From the NCBI GenBank assembly GCA_013400115.1, contig VXBP01004033.1, forward strand, positions 124,001 to 188,000: a stretch of DNA of 64,000 nucleotides. The letters run 5' to 3'. Made by a program: the position numbers and the translations under genes. Under the pieces are notes generated by a model. The model was not told the origin of the DNA. It ran no database searches and saw only the letters and a program-made list of their open reading frames with translations. This document shows positions 1 to 11,534 of the stretch, one piece after another (positions within the stretch are counted from its first letter, which is position 1; each line of letters opens with the position of its first letter). This DNA comes from Rhinopomastus cyanomelas (lineage: Eukaryota > Chordata > Aves > Bucerotiformes > Rhinopomastidae).

Positions 1-1637
1 ACCAGACAACAGCACCTGCTGCAGGGGGAGTGCAGAATGCTGGAGGAACTGCACACCCGTGTTGGCAGCAGGAGGAGACAAACCTGGTGGGTTTGGACTT
101 CTCTGCTTATCCCCAGTGCACAGAGCGCATGATGGTTTTAGGGATCCAGGATCAGGAGTTGGGGATCAGAGGCTAAAACCTAGGCGTTCTGCTGGGAGCA
201 GGCAAGACTCCACTAGATGTCCTTCACGTCCACGTAAATGACACTGTCAGCTTGCACTGAAAGGGCTGAAAGGTGCCTGCAGGAGGGGAAGGAAGGCACA
301 TGGGTGCCGGGATCTGTGAGCACAGAGTCAGTTCAGGCGTAGTAGTGAGTGGCTCTCTCAAACACATGACACCTTCGAGGGGCTGGTCATGTTTTCAGTC
401 TTTACAGGCTTCTTTGTATGTTTGATGTGGCTCCTGGGGTTTTTTACGTGCTTGAATTTATAATACATGGCTGTGGTCACCACAATACTGGTGTGAGTGC
501 TCAGAGTCTAACAGACAAGACCCGAGACAAACCAGTGTTTGCTGAGGTTGTGATTAGAAGAAGGAAGAAGTTCAAGCCCCTGGATGTGGAAGATGGCATC
601 TATGTAACTGACGTTGACAATTATTAGTATCATTAATGCTCATTAATAGTTATGCTTTAGGAAATAATGAGAAGAGCTCAAGGTCTCTAGCTGTGCTCAT
701 TCACAGACTGGGCAAAGGTTTTCTCACTGGATGCAAAGTTGAGGGTGAAGAGGAGTCAGATGAGAGTAGAGAACTTTCTTGTTGGTTCTTTAGAAGGGCT
801 ATGGAGAGGGTGGTGGTGAATATGCTGGTGACACCCATGAGCGCACTGGCTAGTGCTAGTGAGGGGACTGTCGATGTGGCACTGTTTGAGCGGATGTTGA
901 CCACGAGAGGGACGAACTGGAGCCAGAAGTGCACAGCTGAGCACAGCAGTCGCTAGGAGGACTGAAAGCAGGGCTCTTGAGCCGCTGTTCTGTGCTGTCC
1001 TGGTGCTTGTGCTGTCTGCTCTCCGTGAGCTTGAACTCCAGGACTAACAGGAGAACAGAGCTTGGAAATTGAAGAGCAGGAGTGGAAAGGAAGAAGTAAA
1101 AGAAGTTGAAAATGCTGAGAGATTGATCCCCGGGCAATGCCTGCTCCACGGGCTGGTAATTCAGGTGTCTCGTATCAAAAGGTTCTCCAGGTCTTCTAGT
1201 GATGCTGTCGTTTTCAAACGGGGAAGTGTGAAGAATTGTAGCAGCCTGTGCTCCTCAAACACAGGCAAAGTGCTGTGAAGGGCAAAATTAGTATTACTGG
1301 TACCATGGCACGGGTGTGGGGTTAATTACAGCTCATAGGAAAGCACTTTGTGTAGACCGGATTGTGACAACTTTTATACCTCGTGCCTGTTGGTATTTAA
1401 AAGTGATTGATTAATCTGACATCGTCTGCGAAAACTGTGGCAGCGCTACTGCTCTGCCGTGGTGCAGGAACAACATCTCAGCCTAACAGAATCTGTGGCA
1501 AGGTGTCAAGGCATGGTGGAGATCTTCCACAGCATGCAGTTGGAAAACAAAGCTTCTGGATGGTGTGGAACAGAGGCCTGGGGAAGCAAAGTGTCTTGGA
1601 GTAAAGACAAGTTGAAGATTGGAGGGTGGGTGTGGTG
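1..1637. other. Unique sequence, no gene recognised
   Basis: The short open frames here (at most 106 codons) overlap each other on both strands, and none resembles a protein family I know. I see no repeat family, CpG cluster or RNA gene. The stretch is read as plain intergenic or intronic sequence. Confidence 0.6.
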
Positions 1638-1728
1638 AATCATCAGGGATTGGAAGGGACCTCGAAAGATCATCTAGTCCAATCCCCCTGCCACAGCAGG
1701 ACCACCTAGACCAAGTCCCACAGGAATC
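1638..1728 (-). mobile_element. CR1 retrotransposon, 3' end fragment
   Basis: Read on the minus strand this is the terminal part of a CR1 element. It has the block around GGACTAGATGATCTTTCGAGG, the matching GGTCCCTTCCAATCCCTGATGA end, and the upstream region that in fuller copies encodes the ORF2 stop. It is severely 5'-truncated, as is usual for CR1. It belongs to the closely similar subfamily seen repeatedly in the window. No coding capacity remains. Confidence 0.9.
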
Positions 1729-2463
1729 CAAAGAGATGTGGCAGTTTGTTTTACAACAGAACCCTGAGATGCCACTTAAAATATGTTCTGTGTCAATGTC
1801 ATGGGTACAAACCTTTCAGGGAGTTACCACACGCACACAAATACACGAAGCATACGATCGACGGCAGGAACTTGTGGGGTTCTTGTGCTGTTAGGACAGC
1901 ATCAGTGGACTTCCTTAACTGGATTGCTCCGAGGAGCCCTCAGTCTCAGGCCACTCATTTTGCCTCCCATTTTATCACTTCACAGCACTCAAACATTTAT
2001 TTTCATCTCATCAGTCGTAGTAACCAGCTAGTGACATGTCTGCTTTTGACACCCATTTGCTTACTGCACAGAGGTCCCATCCATCTCACACATATAGGTT
2101 GCAGCTATAAATAAGGCCTTCTGCTGACTGTTCTGAACGTTCTGCGTTAGGCAGCATCACTCTCAATGAACGTGGATGTTGCTGCCAATGAAACCACCGT
2201 TTGTCAGGAGCAGGGAAAGCAACAGCAAGATACATTTCAGTCTTTGCAAGGATTCTTCTAAAAAGATGCATCAGATATCAACAGAGTTATCAAGATTTCA
2301 GCTTCCCTGAGTAACAACCCCGTAACAACAGTGTGTGACAGGATCTGTGAGTCTCGTGGTGGCTTGCCAAGAGCATTCATGGTTCAGCCTGGCATTCAAC
2401 TTCCAAGGAAACTCTACAAATTTCAGCAGAAACTGCTGTTGGTGAGGACCGCAGTATTTCCAG
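1729..2463. other. Unique sequence, nothing recognised
   Basis: No repeat, RNA gene or convincing exon is visible. The overlapping plus-strand frames of 82 to 122 codons have no recognisable domain. Confidence 0.55.
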
Positions 2464-2521
2464 TGGGAGGTTGGAGTCGATGATCTCTACGTTCCCTTCT
2501 AACCTTAGTGATTCTGGGATG
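2464..2521 (+). mobile_element. Decayed CR1 3' end
   Basis: The sequence keeps the order of the CR1 terminus: GGAGGTTGGAGTCGATGATCT, then TTCCCTTCTAACCTTAG, then TGATTCTGGGA. Several substitutions separate it from the younger copies, so it is an old fragment. The 5' boundary cannot be placed. Confidence 0.6.
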
Positions 2522-5500
2522 GTTTTCAACCTCCAGTGTTGTAAGGGAGCAGTCTCCATCTATCTGTAGCATGTTTCTCATCTGGGGATTAATCAATTCT
2601 CTTCCCAGGATGTATTCTATTATTTTAGTCTCTGGTTCTCATTTACACTGGGGCATTATCTAAGAAGGGGGATAGCCTCACAGATGGTCAGGGAAGTGTA
2701 TTACCTGTATATTGGGAACAAGAGCTTTATCACACCTGCTGATAGGTCCTGCCCTCTGTAGCCAAGCCACCAAAATGGTTTTCACCTAGTCCAGCATTCG
2801 ACTCCAATAAAAATCCAGCCCAGCTTCTGCGTCATGTGGTTCCCAGATCCTGCTTTCTCTAGGAAGTGGGAAGTTGTCATTCTAGGAATAGTTTTGTGTT
2901 GCTAAAATGAAGTTGGCATCTGGAGAAGCATTGGCACAAATTACATTTCACTAGGTTCTCCCGGGGTTTTCGTCTCTACCGCATTTAGCACCGCTGCCTC
3001 ATCCAGAAATACGCACGGTCGTCCTCGTCGTTGGACGTGTGCTTCTTTCTGCCGTGCTCATCCACCACACTCCTCTTTAACTGAACGGTCTCTACCAGAG
3101 ATTTAATACTTCACTTGCTGTAGTACACAGAGGTCAATGTTCTCCTTTCAAGCTGTCTGCTTAGTGAGGAGGCTAAGGCTCCCTTCGGCTGCAGTCTGCC
3201 TGAAAACAGTTCAGTGGTCATTTGCTTAGAAGATCAGGGCAGAGACCATCTGTTCATCTGCCAGTACCTGTAGTTGTCCTTTTTGCCCATACTTGTTTTC
3301 TCTACTGCATAGTTGACCTTTGAAGCCTCACCTAAAAATACAAGCACTCCTACAGCTAAACACTGGCCTGCTCTGAGAAAGTTCAGCTCCAGGGTGTATG
3401 AAGAAACAGTCAGAACCATCCTGAAAAGCTTTTTAGCAGAGAGGGTGTTTGCATCCCTTGGAGTTGAGGAGGCTGCCCTGTGTTACAGTGCTTGCTTCAG
3501 AAGCCTGGGTGATGTGCTGAAGGCTGTGATGGCATAGCATCACAGGGATCTGCATGGATGCCGTCTGAATCCAGTGGTTGCCTCGTTGCCAGTAGGTGGC
3601 CAAGCCGTGGGAGCGTGCTGTTCCGTTCCTTCACGCCCCACTTGGCTTGGTCGCTGCTAGTTGGAATGTGCCAGTGTATTAGGCAACGACTGGGTTTTAA
3701 TGCCTTTCTCTTAGACCTTTACTGCACGTTGAGAAGATGCAGATGGCAGCTCTTGGCTAGTGTTTCTCTTTCCTGTTCTCTCCCTCTCTGGTGTTTTACC
3801 ACGGTGCATTCTGAAAGCCTGACGCTCGTCTTCCAGAGCACCCAGTTTGAAGCACTGGTGTGAGGGCTGCCATCTCAAGGAGGTGCCACCTGCATGTGTT
3901 TTCTTCTGGTGTTCGGAGGAGTGTGTATTTCTTGGATCTGTTCTCTCTCTCTGGAGGAGTATGTGTGTGTGTATGTGTGTAAACTGCTTGGCCTTGTGGT
4001 GGTTGCCCACAACAAGCAGTGCTCAGGCACACACACTCCAGCTGCTCCCTGTGACTGCTAGACAGTGAAATAAACTGGTCATTTGCCTAGAAGACCAGGG
4101 TGGGGATAGTCTGCTCCAGCAGACTGAAAACCCACATGAGATGCATCTGTCTGCAGTCTCCTCTCATTTGCCTCATCTTCTCATTCTCTAGCCATTCCTC
4201 ACATCTATTCAACACTCTCAAGCAGATAACCCTCTTACTTTCACATCTACTCCCTACTACATGGGTGCTGTTTACCTGGAGGCTGCTGTTTCCTGCATCG
4301 TCCGTGGGACGCTTGGTCATGGTGTCAGTCTGTGGACTGCCTCACGGTGGACTGCTGTTGCTCATCTTTCATCTTGTAGAACTACACCGACAAGTTTTTG
4401 TACCAAAGCACTCTCTGAGCTGAGCCACCTGCCAAGAATGGTGCTAGCAGAAAAAGGATATTGCAAAACCTGGCAAGTCAGGCCAAATACAATTATCTCT
4501 TCAAAAACAGCATTAGATGAAACCTCCCGGAGCCCCTTATTTACTCCTTCTCATGAATTTGGAGTTTATTGGTGCTAAAGGTCAGAACTGCCTTTCTCCA
4601 CTTGTTTGCTGTCATTGGCTTTCAGCTTTTCACCACTGAGCATCACAACTAAGGGAGTTAATTCTTCAGTGCCAGTGAAGAGTGGAGCTGTCGTGGTTCT
4701 GCAGGCTGAGGCGTCTATAGATGGCTGTGTCTGTGGTATCTGAGATCTGCTTTGAGGAATTACCAGGTTGTATCCTTCTAGGAGCCACTTTCTTAGAGCT
4801 GCACTCTAACAAATCCTGTTTTATTCGTACACCTGCTCCAGACACCTTGCCAAAAAGCTCCAGACAGAGTCCCACTGTCTGGAATGGAGGTTAAATCTGT
4901 TTTGCAATTTTAATACCAAAGAGGAAGAGAGGAAGAGCACAGAAACGAGATGGAAGCTTGTGGCAACGCAGCAGGCCTCTGGAGCTACTAACCCCACTCC
5001 TGGGGGTTTCTGGGTGGTGCCAGGCAGGTTGATGTTCTCTCTGTGTGAGTGTATTCGTTCTGTTTAGAGAACCCTTGGCAGATGGCCACTATTCTTGCTG
5101 CACATAGATGCAACTTCAAGCATCGCGGGCTCCTTGATATGCAAAAATTATGCACAGATCTTGGATTCTCCATGTTAAGTAGGGACTAGGGGTTTATCCA
5201 GCAGGCAGACGCTGATTGAATTGTACAAGTTTTATGAACTGTACTTAGAAATGCAACAAAGCTACGTCTCCTCTGCTTGCCACTACTGCCTCCCAGTCCG
5301 AAAGGCTCCCTGCCAAGATCTAGGTCACTATAAGCAAAGGACCACAAACATTTCAGAGAGTGAGTCTGCAGAACTTCCAGGCTTCACCCAGTCTCTCTTA
5401 GTAGCTCAGCCTCTCAACCAACGCGACTTCATCCCAAGCTAGCCTTCCACTTTCCTTCAGTTTCTTTGCCTATCCCTTAACTGCCACGACTGGGACAGTA

Positions 5501-6330
5501 CTTGGCCCATTTGAGATGTGCTCACAGCGATCACAAAGCTCTTGGCCCTTCCTTTCTCACCTGACTTGCCGACCTCTTTCGTTCAGGCCTGGTAGAAGAA
5601 GATGTGGGCAGGGGTATGAGATTCACTCGGGATTTAGTGGGGGCAGTACTGCAGCCTAGCAGTCACTCAAGGCTTTACATTGGCAGCATATCTTGGCTCC
5701 TCTCAGGGAGGTCAGCGGAAGCACTAAGTGACAGCGGTATATTTCCAACTGATGTTAAAAGACTGGAGACCAAGAAAGCCAAGTGCTCTGGTAGAAGCCC
5801 TTCCAGACCTTAGCATGAGAGCAGCCCAAGGGTGTAAGCACCCAGGGCACTGCCAACTGATGATAAAGTCTATGGGTTTTACCCAAAGCTGCCACAGCTC
5901 CTTATGGGATCAGGCACTCGGCGGGCGATGCTGTTAACCACAGTAACATATCTGAGATGGTAGGTAAGGCAGTGCTCGTGCAGGGTCTGTTGGGGGCCAG
6001 AAAGCAGGCAGAGAGCTCGATAAGAAAGAAAAGTCAGGCAGACTGGAGGAAACAAGAGTATATTCTGCTTCTGTCTTGTCTACGAATCTCTGTGAAGTAG
6101 ATGCAGTAGCCTGCTCTGTCCTTATGCCTTCCAATGATGAGAACTAGCCCAAAGCAAATTTAGCAGAGAAATCACATGTTGTTAGTATTCTCATATTTTT
6201 AGTATTCCTGGAGAGACTGAAGGCTCAGGCAGCACGAAGGAAGCAGTAATGATGTATTCTGTTTTTCCCCTGGCTAGGTATTCCTCAGCAAACTTACAAA
6301 TACTGACCAGCCAATTACCGAGCAGATCCT
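2522..6330. other. Unique sequence with one short TG repeat
   Basis: I find no coding exon. A TG-rich simple repeat lies at 3961-3980. The open frames (up to 107 codons) overlap on opposite strands and have no known domain. The rest is unremarkable unique sequence. Confidence 0.5.
3961..3980. repeat. Short TG microsatellite
   Basis: An alternating T-G run, interrupted once by A, of about 20 bases. It is short enough that strong length polymorphism is uncertain. Confidence 0.8.
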
Positions 6331-6560
6331 GCTCCAAACAGATGCCTTATTATAACATTCCAACAATTATTCTAATTCTGATTCAAGTGACATTTAAATA
6401 TGCTTAATCCTGAATTTTTATGCATTATTTTGCATACCACGGAAAGATGCAAGCAAATGTGCTGTAAACTGCAGAGTTTATGTCTTTAATTCTTCCGTGA
6501 GCCACGCAGCCGTTTGTTTTGTCTTTCTCCACGAAGCTTCACCGGGCGGCTCTTGCATCA
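6330..6560. promoter_or_regulatory. Candidate conserved non-coding element (A/T-rich, octamer-like motifs)
   Basis: A compact A/T-rich block free of CR1. It contains ATGCAT, TTTGCATA, ATGCAAG and TTAATCC motifs packed within about 120 bases (6400-6460). These are the kinds of sites bound by POU and homeodomain factors, and such density is typical of developmental enhancers. Conservation was not tested, so the role is inferred from motif content alone. Confidence 0.25.
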
Positions 6561-6830
6561 TTTCTTCTCCAGCTGTTTCTCAAGCATGCTCTTCATCCCA
6601 AGCAGCACTGGCTATGAAAACCAGAGATGTTCCTGAGAAGCAGCATTAAAACGTGTTTCTTGGTGCTCCATGTGTCCATCCTTGAGAAGCGCGCTGGTAA
6701 TGGCGGGGAAATGGGTTGCCACAAACACCAAGTCTTTTTCTTTCCTGATTCCATACTTAAACACAATAGGCTGATTCACAGTTCAGCCAGTGGAGCCTGA
6801 AAGGGAAATAGGTTTGAATTTACAGCTAAA

Positions 6831-7329
6831 TTGTGTCCAGTGCTGGGCTCCTCAGTTCAAGAGGGATGTGGAGCTGCTGGAGAGAGTTCAGCGTAGGGCA
6901 ACAAAGATGATAAGAGAAGTGGAGCACCTCCCTTATGAGGAGAGGCTGAGGGAGCTGGGTCTCTTGAGCTTGGAGAAGAGGAGACTGAGGGGTGACCTCA
7001 TTAATGTCTGTAAATATTTGAGGGGTGGGTGTCAGGAGGATGGAGCTGGGCTGTTCTCGGTGTCATGTAGTGATAGGACGAGGAGCAATGGTTGTAAGCT
7101 GGAACATAGGAGGTTCCACATAAAAATGAGAAGAAACTTCTTCACGGTGAGGGTGACGGAGCACTGGAACAGGCTGCCCAGGGGGGTTGTGGAGTCTCCC
7201 TCACTGGAGATGTTCAAGACCCGACTGGATGTGTTCCTGTGTGACTTGGTCTGGGTGATCCTGCTGTTGCAGGCGGATTGGACTGGATGATCTTTCGAGG
7301 TCCCTTCCAATCCTTAGTGATTCTATGAT
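6831..7329 (+). mobile_element. CR1 retrotransposon, 3' 0.5 kb with open ORF2 C-terminus
   Basis: A 5'-truncated CR1 that keeps the C-terminal end of ORF2 (the reverse-transcriptase polyprotein) and the full 3' end. The frame ending at 7290 is open for its whole CR1 length. It shows the motifs expected after the RT domain: QFKRDVELLERVQRRA, LPYEERLRELGL, EKRRLRGDLINV, EHRRFHIKMRRNFF and HWNRLPRGVVESPS. The terminal GGATGATCTTTCGAGGTCCC and TGATTCTATGAT follow. The intact frame over roughly 150 codons suggests a young insertion. The endonuclease and catalytic RT core are missing, so the copy is inert. The ATG at 6790 lies in flanking sequence and is not a real start. Confidence 0.95.
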
Positions 7330-8589
7330 AAATAGTCTATTTTATGTTTTGTCTTGGTTTAAAAATGATTCGTGGCTATTGACATGCGATTGTGCCCACA
7401 GAACAAGTAGTTTACGTAGCTACACATCCTTCTCCCTGATTAGGGGTTGTGTTTCTTTTGAGCTCCCTAAACCAAACACAAGGTTTAGGAAAAATTAGAA
7501 TGAGAAGGCTAAATGCAGAGAGGCTGCATCAAAATGAAGCAAACTGTCAGGAATCTATGAATATAAACAGTTTTTAGCAAAAAAACCCCATGTTATCAAG
7601 GAGTTCTCCCAACTGCATTTGGCATTTTTGGAGCAAGGATGCTGGTGCTTTACTGGGGAACGTCTCCGTGCAAGCGGGGAGCTTGCGGAGCCTCGCGTGT
7701 CCTCGGAAGTGTGGAAGGTGCTCTCGTGCTGCTGTGGCAACGCCCGAACCCCGTGCTCACTCTTTTATGGTTCTGGAGCACACGTCAGCCAAAAAGCTGT
7801 AGATAATCCACAGCAGCGCTGAACTGTCGCAAAATTATTTATGATGAAAGCCAAGGCTGTAAAATATTCATTGGGCTTTTTTAGTGCGCGTTAGGTGGTA
7901 AGATTAAGCAAGGGGAGCAGCACAGCTCTGTGTCTCCTGCTTCCCCTCTTACTGCCTAACAATGACGGGGAAGAGGCGGACCGCGAGCTCTCTCGCTATA
8001 GTTGGAGCAGAATCCTACATTGTTCCACGCTTCAGCGTCTCGCTCACATTTGTACTGAAACTTAGCCTACAAAGCATATGTTCCCTCTCAGCCACACAGA
8101 TGATTAAAGCCTGAGTTAGAGGTTCATCTTTATGAAGAGGGAGCCAGGTTCTGAAGCAGGAGCTTGTTACTGTATGTGCAGCCTGGTGCTGTTCTTGCTC
8201 CCCAGATCTTGGGTTAATGGGAGCTGCATGATGACGTGAGAAGCAGGACCAGACGCCGAGATGAGGTGTGATGCAGATCTGTCCAGCCACTGAAATGTAG
8301 CAGAACCACGGGGTTTTCTGGTGGCAAACTGAACTCTTTAAAGTTTATTCAACTGCTTTAGGAGAGTTTCACTGTTGTTGCTGTTTCAAAGCCTGATGGC
8401 CCCGTATTTTAACCGTCGGTCTACTTTAGCAATATGTAGGAGTTCACTACATATCTGAACGAGAGCACCCATGCTTGGTTTAGGGGCAGGAGCTTCCTTG
8501 GGAAAATGAGCTTGTGGGAATTTAGATGGACACGGGTGCCAACAGGTGTATGTAGTAAGTAACTGTTAAGGAAAGAAAAGCGAATAATA
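7330..8589. other. Unique sequence, no gene recognised
   Basis: CpG-containing DNA at 7660-7760 gives short open frames on both strands, but no exon, promoter or repeat is convincing. Sequence just left of 8590 resembles the flank of another CR1 near 42.65 kb (see findings). Confidence 0.5.
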
Positions 8590-8860
8590 GAAGAACGGAA
8601 TTGTGTTGGAAAAGACTCCCAAAGGTCACCTAGTCCAATCACCCTACAACAAACAGGGACATCTCTAACTAGAACAAATTGCCCAGAGCCCCATCAAGCC
8701 TGACCTTGAGTGTGTCCAGGGATGGGGCCTCCACCTCTAGGCAACCTGTATCTGTGATCCACCACCCTCACATTAAAAAGCCTTTCCCTCATTTCCAGCC
8801 TAAATTGATCCTTTTCTTGCTGAAATCTGTGGCTGCTTATCCCGTCTTATTTCCTGTCCT
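8590..8860 (-). mobile_element. CR1 fragment, older subfamily
   Basis: On the minus strand the order is the CR1 ORF2 tail, then GGTTGCCTAGAGGTGGAGGC, GGGCTCTGGGCAATTTGTTC and GGTGACCTTTGGGAGTCTTT. This is a different and more diverged CR1 lineage from the copy at 6.8 kb; its relatives here are at 42.7 and 61.7 kb. Indels break the reading frame. Confidence 0.85.
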
Positions 8861-9136
8861 CAAAGAGGTGTTGAGTTCACGGAATTACCTCCATCCTGGC
8901 TAGGCTGTGGGCATCAGGGGAAAAATCAAGGCTGACACCCAAGGGGAAAGGTTTGGATGAAGCCTGCAGCTGCAGGCTGAACCGTTTCTGTCTTCAACAG
9001 ACGCTGACACAGGAGAAAATCCACCACAAAATGAACATTCACTTGTTCCTGTTGCTCTCTTATTCCTTTTCGGTGCCATTTTGCCATGAGCCTTGAGTAT
9101 GTTAAAGGAGGCAAGTAAGAAGAGGGGAGAGTATGA
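8861..9136. other. Unique spacer
   Basis: Nothing recognised. The minus-strand frames of 71 and 93 codons overlap the neighbouring CR1 and have no domain. Confidence 0.5.
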
Positions 9137-9312
9137 AGCACTGGAACAGGCTGCCCAGGGGGGTTGTGGAGTCTCCTTCACTGGAGAAGTTTAAGACCCG
9201 CCTGGGTGTGTTCCTGTGTGACTTGGTCTGGGTGATCCTGCTGTGGCAGGGGGATTGGACTGGATGATCTTTCGAGGTCCCTTCCAACCCCTAATGTTCC
9301 TGTGATTCTGTG
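9137..9312 (+). mobile_element. CR1 3' end, young subfamily
   Basis: The fragment begins inside the ORF2 C-terminus (HWNRLPRGVVESPS-type sequence) and runs to TGATTCTGTG. It is very close to the copies at 6.8 and 56.2 kb. Confidence 0.93.
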
Positions 9313-9319
9313 AAGTAGT

Positions 9320-9438
9320 GTCCTTCTCTGGAAATGTTGAAAACCCGCCTGGATGTGTCCCTGTGTGACCAATCCAGGTGGTTCTGCTCTTGCAGGGGGG
9401 TTGGACTAGATGATCTCTAGAAATCCCTTCCAACCTAG
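9320..9438 (+). mobile_element. Second CR1 3' end in tandem
   Basis: Immediately downstream and in the same orientation is another CR1 terminus: an ORF2 tail followed by GGTTGGACTAGATGATCTC and CCCTTCCAACCTAGAAGG. Its sequence differs enough from the preceding fragment to be a separate insertion rather than a tandem duplication. Confidence 0.85.
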
Positions 9439-10227
9439 AAGGCAGAGGGGGAACAGCACCACCCAGTCCCTGTGCTGTGGTGCGCGTGCCAAGAAAAGGG
9501 ATGTCGCCTGCGTGGAGGACGAGGCTCCGGCTGCTGCAAGCGCTTATCCCACTGCCAGTGCTGCACGGGGCTCTGGATGCCGTTCGTGAAAGCATCTCGC
9601 AGACCCCAGCTGTAAGCGCAGCGGCTCAACGCTTGCCTCCAAAAAGCCCTTCCGCGTGCAGATGGCCCCCTTGGCTTTTGTGCCCACGAAGCCATCGGGG
9701 GGGTGTGGTGGCTGTTCAATCTGCTGGTGATTGACAGACTGTCTTCTAGACCAGAGGGATGAAAAGAAAAGTGGAAGTCAAAGCCTCTGATTTTTATTTC
9801 AGTGGTAGCCAGGCACATACATCTGTGTGCAGGACTTGGCACCCGGCAAACCCAACTCTTGCCAAAGCAGTGAGAGTAATTCGGTGGAAGGAGGCTCTCG
9901 TGAAATGAAAACACGCAGGAACCGAGGGCTTCATGGGAGTTATTTTTAGGGTTAATTTGGGTGATGCAGTTATACTGTTTGCGATTAATACGGGGTCTTT
10001 GCTATGCAAATGGTGTTCTAAGGGAGCAGAACCCAGCTGGGTAGCTGGTTAGTCCGAATGGCCAATGGTCTGCCCACAGTGGGTGGTGCATCACAAACCT
10101 TCAAGGTGACACTGGCCCGTGCCAGACCCCTTACACTTGTAAGCAGAAAAGTCCCTTGTGTAATTGGTTACAGACAGTGAGGAGGGAGAAGTCTGGACGT
10201 TCTCCTGATGTCGATGAGATACCACTG
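9439..10227. other. GC-richer unique sequence with one PBX-MEIS decamer
   Basis: 9460-9720 is locally GC-rich and open in more than one frame on both strands (85 to 159 codons), but I recognise no protein. A perfect TGATTGACAG, the PBX with MEIS/PREP composite site, lies at 9728-9737. No repeat was seen. Confidence 0.4.
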
Positions 10228-10544
10228 CCTGAAAGGAGGTTGGAGCAAGGAGGGGTTTGGCCTCTTCTCCCTGGTGACAAGCAATAGGAGCAGAGGAAAC
10301 GGCTGCAGGAGGCAGCAGGGGGTGTTTAGGCTGGATGTGAGGGAACATTTCTTGACCAAATGGGTTGTCAAACCTTGGCACAGGCTCCACCAGGGCAGTG
10401 GTGATGTTCTCTTGTCTGGAGGGATTTAAAAGTCAGACGGATGCAGCACTAAAGGATGTGGAGTGGGGGTGACGCAGCAGTGCTCGGCCAAAGGTTGGGT
10501 TTGATACTGAAAGGTCTCTTCCAAACCAAAGAGATTCTGTGATG
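10228..10544 (+). mobile_element. CR1 fragment, older subfamily
   Basis: This carries CCTGAAAGGAGGTTGGAGC, a degraded ORF2 C-terminus (GTTTAGGCTGGATGTGAGGG) and the 3' block AAAGGTCTCTTCCAAACC followed by GATTCTGTGATGG. Frameshifts and substitutions are numerous. Confidence 0.85.
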
Positions 10545-10597
10545 GTTTGCCTTTTACTGTTGTGTTACAGAACCACAGACTGGTCATGTTTGTCATC

Positions 10598-10645
10598 ATT
10601 GCCCCTCGTCCTGTCACTGGGCACCACTGAAGACAGCTCTTTTTC
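10598..10645 (-). mobile_element. Short CR1 scrap
   Basis: CCCCTCGTCCTGTCACTGGG followed by CACCACTGAAGA matches, in reverse, the part of CR1 that encodes the conserved tail of ORF2. It is short and diverged, and it may be a remnant interrupted by the next CR1. Confidence 0.5.
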
Positions 10646-10670
10646 TAGAGGACTTTTTAAAAGGGACTCT

Positions 10671-10917
10671 AGTCATAGGACAAGAGGGGTGGCTTCAAGC
10701 TAAAAGAGGGGAGACTTAAGTTGGCTACTAGGAGGAAATTCCTCCCTGTGAGGGTGCTGAGGCACTGGAACAGACTGTCCAGGAGGCTGTGGCAGCTCCA
10801 TCCCTGGAAGTGTTCAAGGCCAGGCTGGATGGGGCTCTGGGTAACCAGGTCTTGTGAGAGGTGTTGGGACCATGTAATGTCTGAAGGGTCTTCCAACCTG
10901 AAGCTTTCTATGATTCC
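10671..10917 (+). mobile_element. CR1 3' end, intermediate age
   Basis: Starts at AGTCATAGGACAAGAGGGG and passes through ORF2 tail sequence (GGCACTGGAACAGACTGTCC, CAAGGCCAGGCTGGATGGGG). It ends with GGGTCTTCCAACCTGAAGC and TTCTATGATTCC. It recurs at 11957-12203 in the duplicated copy. Confidence 0.9.
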
Positions 10918-11341
10918 ACATCGTGCACAGTTCTACCTCCAAGGGTGCACTTGATAGACAGGGCCATGCAGAAGACTTCTAGATTGGAGCTGATGATGTG
11001 ACATTGGGGTGGGATTGCTCTTTCTAAAATGCTGCTTGGAACTAATGCAGATGTTTAAAGTCCTAGCTGGACGTTCCTAGGGTAGACCATGGCATTGCAA
11101 AATTACTGTTTCTAGAATGGTGTTAAGGAGGTTGTTGTTGTTCTTTGAAGCATCTTTTATTTTATATGATGCAGAGTGTTGTCTTTGGCTTCCTGGTATT
11201 TCTATCTGTAGGGCATCCTGGGATTGTAATTCCATTCTTGGGAGGAGCAGAATTCAACCCTCTCACAAATATGGAAGAATTATTTTTGCAGGTCATTAGC
11301 ACATCAGAGTTTCCTGAAGTGGCAATTCAAGAGAAAAATTG
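10918..11341. other. Unique sequence inside the left duplicate
   Basis: No exon or repeat recognised. The open frame running from here into the purine tract is an artefact of low-complexity sequence and Ns. Confidence 0.5.
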
Positions 11342-11534
11342 TTTTGGAAAATGGAAAGGGAAGGAGAAAGGAGGAAGTGGAACAGGGAGAGGAGAGAGGG
11401 GAAAGGAAAGGAGAGAGGGGAAAGAGGGAAGGAGAAAGGGGAAAGGAAAGGAGAATGGGGAAAGGAAGGGGAAAGAGGGAAGGAGAAAGGGGAAAGAGGG
11501 AAGGAGAAAGGGGAAAGGAAAGGAGAATGGGGAA
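11342..11534 (+). repeat. GA-rich minisatellite-like tract (left copy)
   Basis: About 190 bases are almost pure purine, built from irregular units such as GGAGAAAGGGGAAAGGAAA. They read only as G, K, E and R in translation. The tract stops at the assembly gap, which suggests it caused the assembly break. Confidence 0.92.

Larger units (their letters stand above)
10499..11534 (+). repeat. Left copy of a ~1 kb direct duplication abutting the assembly gap
   Basis: Every base class and open frame I compared recurs at a constant offset of 1286 bases to the right (11785 onward). One substitution is visible (G at 11247 versus A at 12533), and the purine tract differs in length. This copy ends at the N run and the other begins exactly after it. 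That is the pattern of two unmerged overlapping contigs or haplotypes. Confidence 0.9.

Noticed and set aside
6790..7290. 166-codon open frame as a host gene
   Set aside because: It is the C-terminal remnant of CR1 ORF2, followed by the CR1 3' end.
9435..9914. 159-codon minus frame overlapping 134- and 85-codon frames
   Set aside because: Mutually overlapping frames on both strands in GC-rich DNA are typical of chance, and no family is recognised.
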